From Anaerolineales bacterium UBA1136 (GTDB taxonomy: Bacteria; Chloroflexota; Anaerolineae; Anaerolineales; UBA11657), in contig DCAJ01000045.1 in assembly GCA_002311455.1 (NCBI GenBank), positions 5,715-10,803 on the forward strand: a stretch of DNA of 5,089 nucleotides, read 5' to 3'. Positions 1 through 5,076 of this stretch are shown here, piece by piece. The notes under the pieces are model-generated. The model made no database searches and was not told the origin of the DNA. It saw only the letters and a list, made by a program, of their open reading frames with translations. Position 1 is the first letter of the stretch, and every line of letters begins with the position of its first letter. The translations under genes and the position numbers were made by a program.

Positions 1-1027
1 AGTGCTTTATGTATCGGGGGAAGAATCTGCTAACCAGGTAAAGATGCGGGCTACTCGCTTGAAAGACTGGTCAAAATCTAACTCTGACTACTTGTACCTA
101 TTGACCGAAACTAATCTAGAAAAAATTGTAGAGCACATACTTAGCATCAAAGCCAAATTGATAATAATTGATTCTATTCAGACGATAACCACTAACGATT
201 TGGACTCTTTACCCGGATCTATTACTCAGGTACGTAATTGTACTACACTCCTTACTCAGCTAGCCAAGATAACTGATGTAGCCATATTCTTAGTCGGACA
301 TGTAACTAAAGAGGGATCAATTGCCGGACCTCGAGTTTTGGAACATACTGTAGACACAGTACTTTACCTAGAAGGAGATTTGCACCATTCCTATCGGTTG
401 TTGCGCGGGGTTAAGAACAGGTTTGGCGCGACCTCCGAGGTCGGAATTTTCGAAATGAGTAGCACTGGAATGATCGAAGTCAGAAACCCTTCAGAAGCAT
501 TCCTGTCTGAAAGACAGGCCAAAGTACCGGGATCTGCCATTACTGTTACCATGGAAGGGACAAGACCACTACTAGTAGAGGTTCAAGCATTGACCAGCAC
601 TTCTATATTTGGCAAACCTAGACGCACACCAAACGGAGTAGACTTTAATAGGCTACTTTTGGTAACGGCAGTGTTAACTAGACGCTTGAATTTCCGACTA
701 GCCGATCAAGATGTATTCGTAAATATAGTAGGTGGACTACAAATTCAAGAACCAGCAGCAGACCTGGCAATAGCTGGTGCAATTGCTTCATCAGTCAAAG
801 ATCAACCTCTAGCTGCCGACACAGTACTTGTCGGAGAAATAGGTCTTTCTGGAGAACTACGAGCATCTAGGCAAATGGCTTCTCGTCTACACGAAGCCTC
901 CAACCTAGGATTTAAAAGCGCAATAATTCCAAGTTCATCTGCACAAACAGAGCAATCACCAAGCAATATAGAAATAATTAGTGCTCTAACATTAGAGGAA
1001 GCTTTAGACTCAGCTCTCAAAGACTAA
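1..1027 (+). CDS. radA: DNA repair/branch-migration protein RadA (3' part)
   Basis: RadA is a cytosolic RecA-like ATPase that processes recombination intermediates by driving branch migration. The reading frame enters from the left edge (first full codon at base 2, so the GTG there is an internal valine) and ends at TAA 1025-1027. Counting from base 2, visible landmarks are the VLYVSGEES strand at residues 1-9, the Walker B-like IIIDSIQT at 54-61, a GHVTKEG segment at 99-105, and the RadA signature KNRFG at 138-142. A Lon-protease-like C-terminal domain follows (about 175-341) with EPAADLA at 250-256 and GEIGLSGELR at 278-287. That domain has no Lon-type catalytic serine at EPAADLA, as is normal for RadA. 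The N-terminal zinc finger and Walker A, roughly 110 residues in this family, lie outside the window. The truncation is due to the window edge, not mutation. Confidence 0.96.
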   Translation, partial: VLYVSGEESANQVKMRATRLKDWSKSNSDYLYLLTETNLEKIVEHILSIKAKLIIIDSIQTITTNDLDSLPGSITQVRNCTTLLTQLAKITDVAIFLVGHVTKEGSIAGPRVLEHTVDTVLYLEGDLHHSYRLLRGVKNRFGATSEVGIFEMSSTGMIEVRNPSEAFLSERQAKVPGSAITVTMEGTRPLLVEVQALTSTSIFGKPRRTPNGVDFNRLLLVTAVLTRRLNFRLADQDVFVNIVGGLQIQEPAADLAIAGAIASSVKDQPLAADTVLVGEIGLSGELRASRQMASRLHEASNLGFKSAIIPSSSAQTEQSPSNIEIISALTLEEALDSALKD

Positions 1028-1043
1028 TAAAATTCGGTTTACT

Positions 1044-1072
1044 TTGACTTTCAGTTAACCATGTGTTAAGAT
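1044..1072 (+). promoter_or_regulatory. Sigma-70-type promoter for the yacL-cysS-rlmB operon
   Basis: The -35 box TTGACT (1044-1049) is separated by 17 bases from the -10 box TAAGAT (1067-1072). A TG one base upstream of the -10 (1064-1065) makes it an extended -10. Transcription would start near 1079-1080, giving a leader of about 220 nt before the TTG start of the PIN-TRAM gene. It begins only 16 bases after the radA stop, so radA and the following genes are probably separate units. The assignment rests on sequence match and spacing only. Confidence 0.6.
1055..1069 (+). promoter_or_regulatory. Inverted repeat in promoter spacer, possible operator
   Basis: TTAAC (1055-1059) and GTTAA (1065-1069) form a perfect inverted repeat around a 5-base centre. 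It lies in the -35/-10 spacer and overlaps the first three bases of the -10 box. A dimeric regulator bound here would block RNA polymerase. The half-sites are short and AT-rich, so chance is a real alternative, and no regulator gene is present in the window. Confidence 0.25.
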
Positions 1073-1246
1073 ATCCACACAATTATATCTATATATTTAT
1101 TAGAAAGAAGAACAATCTGGCCTAATTGTTGAGTCATAGCAGTGCGTGTTTCAGTAAAAGTAACATCTGTTAGTAGTTGGTATTACGTCATCAACAATAA
1201 ACAAAACTGAAGCTGTGCTGACTTAAGTTGGAAGATTTTAATCATT

Positions 1247-1275
1247 GAGTGAGTACCTGGCCAGGTGACTCGCTC
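1247..1275 (+). promoter_or_regulatory. Strong 12-bp hairpin just upstream of yacL
   Basis: Bases 1247-1254 pair with 1268-1275 (one T-G wobble, 1250 with 1272). After a single bulged G at 1267, 1255-1258 pair with 1263-1266, leaving a GGCC tetraloop (1259-1262). The hairpin ends 13 bases before the AGGGG ribosome-binding site. The bases that follow are T-rich but interrupted (TATTACTTTAACT), so it is a poor intrinsic terminator. It is better explained as a leader structure, an attenuator-like element or a processing site. Confidence 0.45.
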
Positions 1276-1288
1276 TATTACTTTAACT

Positions 1289-1293
1289 AGGGG
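1289..1293 (+). promoter_or_regulatory. Ribosome-binding site selecting the TTG start of yacL
   Basis: AGGGG lies 5 bases before TTG at 1299. No ATG or GTG with comparable spacing exists near the start of this frame, so the site supports a TTG initiation codon and a full-length first hydrophobic segment. Confidence 0.6.
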
Positions 1294-1298
1294 TCATA

Positions 1299-2351
1299 TT
1301 GCGAGCAGATGCTTTTTCTCGTTTAGTCGGTCTAATTGGTTTTGGAATAGGTGGATTTTATTTGGAAGAACGATCCCCGTTGCTTGTCCGAGAACTCATC
1401 TCAGCTGACATCCGTCTATGGGTGTTTCCAACAGCAGGAGCTATTGTAGGATTATTACTGGGCCCATACATTAGCACTCATCCCGCTCGAGCTATACGCA
1501 AGCTGCTGGGCCAGACATCCACTCACGTACTGATTGTTGGTCTAATAGGATTAGTGACAGGATTAATGGTAGCAGCTCTGTTGGTATGGCCTCTTTCAAC
1601 TCTACCATCACCTTTTAGTCAATTGTTACCATCTGCTTGTGCCTTATTATTTAGCTGGCTAGGTATAACAGTCTTTGTTAGTAGGCGTATGGATTTGCTG
1701 AAGATATTCCGCATAAATGAAAAAGATCCCGTATTAGACACAGATAATGTCTCAGGTGATATCGCTGGAGTGCTGCTAGATACAAGTACTATAATCGATG
1801 GTCGCATATGTGATATTAGTAAGTGCGGCTTCATTGCTGGACCAATAATAATACCTCGTTTTATATTAGACGAACTGCAACACATAGCTGATTCATCAGA
1901 TCATGAGCGTCGCAGGCGTGGTAGAAGAGGTCTAGACCTGCTAAATCAGCTTAAGCAGCAATCCGTTTTGAAAGTTACAATAACAGACTTGGATGTTGAG
2001 GGTGTTAGGGAAGTGGACAGCAAACTTGTGATGCTAGCAAAAGAATTGGGTGTAAAAATAGTTACCAACGACTACAATCTTAACAAAGTTGCTGAACTAC
2101 AAGGCATAACTGTGCTAAACATTAATGATTTGGCTAATGCAGTGAAGACCGTATGCGTGCCTGGAGAGATATTAGAAGTAAAAATCATCCAAGAGGGTAC
2201 GGAAGACCGCCAAGGAGTTGGATACTTAAATGATGGTACCATGATTGTTGTTGATAACGGCAAAAGCCTAATAAACAAGAAAATTAGCGTGTCTGTCACG
2301 AAAGTATTGCAAACCTCGGCAGGACGCATGTTGTTTGCAAACTTGGAATAA
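1299..2351 (+). CDS. yacL: Membrane-anchored PIN-TRAM domain protein (YacL family)
   Basis: This 350-residue protein has the YacL architecture: an N-terminal membrane region, then a PIN nuclease-like domain, then a C-terminal TRAM domain. Hydrophobic segments lie near residues 6-22 (weak), 42-56, 77-97 and 108-127. The PIN domain (about 158-283) starts with VLLDTSTIIDGRI and keeps the four acidic positions expected of a metal-dependent RNase: D161, E192, D240 and D258 (in TND). A basic run RRRRGRR lies at 204-210. The TRAM domain (about 288-350) is a predicted RNA-binding beta-barrel. The likely role is cleavage or handling of RNA at the membrane; the precise substrate is not established for the family as far as I know. 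The TTG start is chosen for its AGGGG site. It is the first gene of an apparent operon with cysS (43-base gap) and rlmB. Length is close to the Bacillus protein as I recall it. Confidence 0.9.
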   Translation: MRADAFSRLVGLIGFGIGGFYLEERSPLLVRELISADIRLWVFPTAGAIVGLLLGPYISTHPARAIRKLLGQTSTHVLIVGLIGLVTGLMVAALLVWPLSTLPSPFSQLLPSACALLFSWLGITVFVSRRMDLLKIFRINEKDPVLDTDNVSGDIAGVLLDTSTIIDGRICDISKCGFIAGPIIIPRFILDELQHIADSSDHERRRRGRRGLDLLNQLKQQSVLKVTITDLDVEGVREVDSKLVMLAKELGVKIVTNDYNLNKVAELQGITVLNINDLANAVKTVCVPGEILEVKIIQEGTEDRQGVGYLNDGTMIVVDNGKSLINKKISVSVTKVLQTSAGRMLFANLE

Positions 2352-2367
2352 GGTTAATCAACTACTA

Positions 2368-2377
2368 CATGTACATG
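2368..2377 (+). repeat. 10-bp perfect palindrome between yacL and cysS
   Basis: CATGTACATG reads the same on both strands and lies 17 bases before the cysS ATG, in the 43-base gap. It could be a small protein-binding site or be fortuitous. In RNA it would not make a stable hairpin because there is no room for a loop. Confidence 0.3.
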
Positions 2378-2394
2378 AACAAGCATAAAGATAT

Positions 2395-3852
2395 ATGTCA
2401 CTAACTGTTTACAACACACTAATTCGCAAAAAAGTGCCCTTCACTACTATTGAGTCTGGTCGCGTACGTATGTACGTATGTGGTCCTACTGTATATGACC
2501 ACGCTCATATTGGTCACGCCAAACTTTATGTATCCATGGACGTAATTCTAAGATACTTGCGCTACACTGGTCTAGATGTACTTTATGTACAGAATATAAC
2601 AGATGTGGGGCATCTACTGGATAGCGGAGAAGATCGAATCATGAAAGGTGCTCGTAGAGAGCAAACTGATCCTATGCAGGTAGTAGAGCGCTATATGAGG
2701 TCGTATATGGATGATATGGATGCACTACAAAATATCAGGCCAGATATCATGCCAAGAGCCGCTGGACACGTACCGGAGCAGATCGCAGCTGTGGAGCAAT
2801 TGATAAAGAATGGCAACGCATACGAAATCAATGGATCAGTATATTTTGATGTTTCATCATTTCCAGAATACGGGAAACTTTCTGGCCGCAAGATTGATGA
2901 ACTACAAGAAGGAACCCGTTTGGATGTAAGTACAGACAAACGCAGGCCGGAAGACTTTGCATTGTGGAAGCGTGCTGATCCAGAACACATAATGCGGTGG
3001 AGTAGCCCCTGGGGAGAAGGATTTCCTGGATGGCATATAGAATGTACAGTGATGGCAAGCAAATATCTCGGTGCCAACTTTGACATTCATGGTGGCGGTC
3101 TCGAGAACGTTTTTCCACATAATGAATGTGAGATAGCCCAGTCAGAAGCGTTAAGCGGTAAAACATTTGCTAACTTCTGGTTACATGCTGGATCACTTAC
3201 TGTATCCGGTGTTAAGATGAGCAAAAGTCTAGACAATTCAGTAACCATTCAAAACGCTCTCATCGATTACCCTGCAGAAGTTATAAGAATGTTTGTGCTC
3301 TCAAGCCATTATAGAAGTCCCATAGATTACTCAAAAGAGGCAGTTAATGCAGCATATCGAGGATGGCAAAGACTTACTGGACCAGCATTGGCGGTACAGC
3401 AAGCTCTTCTGTCAACGCAAGACTCGAACACTCCAAAGGTTGATTTTTCCTCAGCGATAAAACTGACTCGCGATGAATTCACAGCAGCTATGAATGATGA
3501 CTTCAATGCCCCCAAAGCTATTGCGTGTCTATTTGACTTTGCCAAAAACGTCAATGGTCTCCTATCGGAATACCCAAGACCAGATGATACAACCCTTCAG
3601 TCGATTGATAAAGTGTACAATGATCTAGCAGGCACAGTGCTCGGACTGTTGCCTTCAAATAGTACCACTTACGTCAATCACGAAAATAAGCTTATTGAAA
3701 TCTTAGTTGAGTTACGCAATGCTGCTCGCCAGCAGAAAGATTTTGCAACCTCAGACTCCATAAGAGATAAGTTGGCCACAGCCGGAGTAATCCTGGAGGA
3801 TGGCCTATCAGGCACTACTTGGAAAACGGATTTGAGCAATCCAAGTGACTGA
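2395..3852 (+). CDS. cysS: Cysteinyl-tRNA synthetase
   Basis: CysRS is a cytosolic class I enzyme that charges tRNA-Cys with cysteine using ATP. The 485-residue length is normal for the family. The class I signatures are both present: HIGH at 38-41 within CGPTVYDHAHIGH, and KMSKS at 274-278. The zinc ligands that select cysteine are at the expected spacing: C29, C217 (in WHIECTVM), H242 and E246. The E. coli equivalents are C28, C209, H234 and E238. The motif around the last two reads HNECE instead of the usual HHENE, changing two non-ligand positions. A DALR-type helical domain follows from about residue 350, then a short C-terminal anticodon-recognition region. The ATG at 2395 is the first possible start, since an in-frame TAA lies at 2386-2388. 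The ribosome-binding site is weak (AAAG, 2387-2390). The last 8 bases overlap the next gene, suggesting translational coupling. Confidence 0.97.
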   Translation: MSLTVYNTLIRKKVPFTTIESGRVRMYVCGPTVYDHAHIGHAKLYVSMDVILRYLRYTGLDVLYVQNITDVGHLLDSGEDRIMKGARREQTDPMQVVERYMRSYMDDMDALQNIRPDIMPRAAGHVPEQIAAVEQLIKNGNAYEINGSVYFDVSSFPEYGKLSGRKIDELQEGTRLDVSTDKRRPEDFALWKRADPEHIMRWSSPWGEGFPGWHIECTVMASKYLGANFDIHGGGLENVFPHNECEIAQSEALSGKTFANFWLHAGSLTVSGVKMSKSLDNSVTIQNALIDYPAEVIRMFVLSSHYRSPIDYSKEAVNAAYRGWQRLTGPALAVQQALLSTQDSNTPKVDFSSAIKLTRDEFTAAMNDDFNAPKAIACLFDFAKNVNGLLSEYPRPDDTTLQSIDKVYNDLAGTVLGLLPSNSTTYVNHENKLIEILVELRNAARQQKDFATSDSIRDKLATAGVILEDGLSGTTWKTDLSNPSD

Positions 3853-4609
3853 ACTAATATATCGCCGGAATGCAATACTGGAGACAATTCTTGCTTCTCG
3901 GCGTAATATAGTCCGCTTACTTTTATCTAGAGAGGCATCTCCTGATAACCAAAATAATGTAATAGCAGCAGCCAAAAGCAAGTCTGTAAAGATTGAGCGA
4001 ATACCTCGATCACAAATGACTGGCAAAATCGGCAACAGTTCACATCAAGATGTCCTTCTGGAAGTACAATCCTATCCCTATGCTGAGATAGCAGATATGT
4101 ACGTATTATCTGAGAAAGATAAAGAATCACCATTATTGCTAATCCTCGATCAATTACAATCCCCAAGTAATTTTGGGCGTTTATTGCGTAGCGCAGAAGC
4201 AATGGGTGTACATGGAGTAATCGTACAAAAGCGCCGTGCAGGTGGCGTTACACCTGCAGTCGTAGCAGCTTCTATGGGAGCTAGCGAGCACTTATTAATT
4301 ACACGGGTAACCAATCTTTCACGCACTATAAAACAACTTCAGACCGATAATCTGTGGGTAATTGGTCTAGACACAAATACAGAATGTAATGCATTAAGTG
4401 AAATAGACTTGAATCGGGCGCTTGCAATAGTAATCGGTAATGAGAGTAATGGGCTGAGGAGACTTATACGTGATTGTTGTGATTCAATAATCACTATACC
4501 CATGCTAGGTAAAATAGAGTCACTAAATGCTGCGATTGCAGGATCCATAGCTCTATATGCAGCTAGAGAGGCAAGAAACCAAATTACTAGATACCCTACT
4601 ATTGACTAG
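3845..4609 (+). CDS. rlmB: TrmH-family 23S rRNA 2'-O-methyltransferase (RlmB type)
   Basis: This 254-residue SPOUT-superfamily methyltransferase transfers a methyl group from S-adenosylmethionine to a ribose 2'-OH. The E. coli RlmB target is G2251 of 23S rRNA. An N-terminal substrate-binding domain (about 4-75) begins with IYRRNAILE, where the family usually has a glycine before RNA. The knotted catalytic domain spans about 96-250. Motif I is SPSNFGRLLRSAEAMG (106-121), with N109 and R115 as the key residues. Motif II is IVIGNESNGLRR (195-206), with E200. Motif III is IPMLGKIESLNAAIA (218-232), with S226 and N228. The GTG start overlaps the cysS end by 8 bases and has only a weak GAG site (3834-3836). 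Coupling to cysS translation is therefore likely. Related TrmH enzymes act on other rRNA or tRNA sites, so the exact target is inferred from similarity and from the cysS-rlmB context. Confidence 0.9.
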   Translation: MTELIYRRNAILETILASRRNIVRLLLSREASPDNQNNVIAAAKSKSVKIERIPRSQMTGKIGNSSHQDVLLEVQSYPYAEIADMYVLSEKDKESPLLLILDQLQSPSNFGRLLRSAEAMGVHGVIVQKRRAGGVTPAVVAASMGASEHLLITRVTNLSRTIKQLQTDNLWVIGLDTNTECNALSEIDLNRALAIVIGNESNGLRRLIRDCCDSIITIPMLGKIESLNAAIAGSIALYAAREARNQITRYPTID

Positions 4610-4662
4610 CATCCATAATCCTGTTAAACTTGCGCCGGTTTATACTAAGAATTACATAAGTT

Positions 4663-4681
4663 TTTCAGATGTTTTCTGAAA
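4663..4681 (+). other. 7-bp hairpin after rlmB, before the tRNA operon promoter
   Basis: TTTCAGA (4663-4669) pairs perfectly with TCTGAAA (4675-4681) around a 5-base loop. It lies 54 bases after the rlmB stop and 8 bases before the -35 box of the next promoter. No T-run follows it on either strand, so it is not a classic intrinsic terminator. It may be a weak rlmB 3' end structure or an upstream regulatory site for the tRNA promoter. Confidence 0.3.
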
Positions 4682-4689
4682 CAGGGTGC

Positions 4690-4719
4690 TTGACCTCTTA
4701 GACCAAAACTTGGTATAAT
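4690..4719 (+). promoter_or_regulatory. Strong extended -10 promoter of the tRNA-tuf operon
   Basis: The -35 box TTGACC (4690-4695) is followed after 18 bases by a consensus -10 TATAAT (4714-4719), with TG at 4711-4712 giving an extended -10. Transcription should start near G4726. A near-consensus promoter suits the high expression needed for tRNAs and EF-Tu, and no other promoter of this quality is visible between rlmB and the tRNAs. Confidence 0.8.
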
Positions 4720-4725
4720 CTGCTC

Positions 4726-4751
4726 GGCGCCATCGGGACGGCGCTATTTTT
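4726..4751 (+). terminator. Terminator-like hairpin at the +1 of the tRNA-tuf transcript
   Basis: Bases 4726-4731 (GGCGCC) pair with 4740-4745 (GGCGCT, one G-T wobble) around an 8-base loop, and are followed by A and five T residues (4747-4751). This has the form of an intrinsic terminator, but it lies downstream of the promoter and starts at the predicted first transcribed base. It may stop read-through from rlmB, attenuate the tRNA operon, or act as a 5' protecting stem removed during tRNA processing. The structure is clear; the role is inferred. Confidence 0.55.
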
Positions 4752-4777
4752 AACTCAGACGCTTGTCAGTGGGCCGT

Positions 4778-4850
4778 GCCGACGTAGCTCAATTGGCAGA
4801 GCAAGCGCCTTGTAAGCGCTAGGTTATGGGTTCGAGTCCCTTCGTCGGCT
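4778..4850 (+). tRNA. thrU: tRNA-Thr (anticodon UGU)
   Basis: This folds as a 73-nt cloverleaf. The acceptor is 4778-4784 with 4843-4849 (7 perfect pairs). The D stem is 4787-4790 with 4799-4802, and the anticodon stem 4804-4808 with 4816-4820. The loop CTTGTAA places TGT at 4811-4813. The T loop is TTCGAGT at 4831-4837. The T stem ATGGG/CCCTT carries one T-T mismatch (4827 with 4841). The discriminator is T4850 and CCA is not encoded. It reads ACA and probably other ACN codons. It is the first gene of the cluster, in the position of thrU in the E. coli tufB operon. Confidence 0.96.
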
Positions 4851-4856
4851 CAACAG

Positions 4857-4940
4857 GGGCAGGCGCCGGAGATGGTGAGCCGGGCCGGTCTGTAAAATCG
4901 GTGGCATACGCCTGAGTGGGTTCAAATCCCACCCTGCCCA
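4857..4940 (+). tRNA. tyrU: tRNA-Tyr (anticodon GUA)
   Basis: This is an 84-nt class II tRNA with a long variable arm. The acceptor is 4857-4863 with 4933-4939 (7 pairs). The D stem is 4866-4868 with 4881-4883, extendable by one pair, and the anticodon stem 4885-4889 with 4897-4901. The loop CTGTAAA places GTA at 4892-4894. The variable arm stem is 4903-4905 with 4910-4912. The T stem GTGGG/CCCAC is perfect, with loop TTCAAAT at 4921-4927. The discriminator is A4940 and CCA is not encoded. The base at canonical position 8 is C (4864) instead of T. It reads UAU and UAC. It lies 6 bases after tRNA-Thr(UGU), so the genes are clearly co-transcribed. Confidence 0.95.
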
Positions 4941-4956
4941 CCTGAAAATTGTTTAA

Positions 4957-5032
4957 GCCCTCGTAGCTCAGGTGGCAGAGCACACCCTTGGTAAGGGTGA
5001 GGTCATGGGTTCGAATCCCATCGAGGGCTCCA
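4957..5032 (+). tRNA. thrT: tRNA-Thr (anticodon GGU), CCA encoded
   Basis: The cloverleaf has acceptor 4957-4963 with 5022-5028, D stem 4966-4969 with 4978-4981, and anticodon stem 4983-4987 with 4995-4999. The loop TTGGTAA places GGT at 4990-4992. The T stem ATGGG/CCCAT is fully paired, with loop TTCGAAT at 5010-5016. The discriminator is T5029, followed by an encoded CCA (5030-5032), unlike the two upstream tRNAs. It reads ACC and ACU. It sits 16 bases after tRNA-Tyr and 44 bases before tuf, the position of thrT in E. coli. Confidence 0.96.
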
Positions 5033-5076
5033 GATAAGTACAGTTTTGTAGATTTTGTAGTAAGAAGGTAAAAACA

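Larger units (their letters stand above)
1079..1298 (+). promoter_or_regulatory. Long structured 5' leader upstream of yacL
   Basis: This non-coding stretch of about 220 bases lies between the predicted transcription start and the PIN-TRAM gene. It can fold into several stems. One is a 6-bp hairpin AACAAT/ATTGTT (1111-1116 with 1125-1130). A second is a long-range arm pairing 1140-1145 with 1215-1220 and 1148-1154 with 1207-1213, 13 pairs including G-U. Inside that arm is a small stem, 1176-1181 with 1190-1195. The strongest is a hairpin at 1247-1275. I do not recognise a known riboswitch or T-box; the T-box antiterminator consensus is not visible. It could be a cis-acting regulatory RNA, the remnant of a lost gene, or unconstrained sequence. 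Confidence 0.35.

Noticed and set aside
2..4. GTG at base 2 as the start of radA
   Set aside because: The frame lacks the zinc finger and Walker A expected upstream, and VLYVSGEES is an internal strand of RadA, so the gene continues beyond the left edge.
1142..1210. A 22-codon open frame (GTG start, TGA stop) in the yacL leader containing Trp-Tyr-Tyr codons, like an attenuation leader peptide
   Set aside because: There is no credible ribosome-binding site, it contains no Cys codons that would suit control of cysS, and a frame this short is expected by chance.
1247..1275. Strong hairpin as the intrinsic terminator of radA or of a stand-alone small RNA
   Set aside because: It is over 200 bases after radA and the downstream T-rich stretch is interrupted by A and C, so termination is unlikely.
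2464..2480. Tandem 8-bp GTACGTAT repeat near the 5' end of cysS as a phase-variation site
   Set aside because: There are only two copies in an intact frame, and the codons encode the conserved V-R-M-Y-V-C segment, so coding constraint explains it.
2691..3086. A 131-codon open frame on the minus strand within cysS
   Set aside because: It is a shadow of the conserved cysS frame, with no recognisable domain and no ribosome-binding site seen.
4663..4681. Hairpin as a rho-independent terminator of rlmB
   Set aside because: No T-run follows the stem on either strand; kept only as an unspecified hairpin.
5044..5060. Direct repeat TTTTGTAG x2 in the tuf 5' region as a regulatory element
   Set aside because: Two short AT-rich copies in a short spacer are easily explained by chance.
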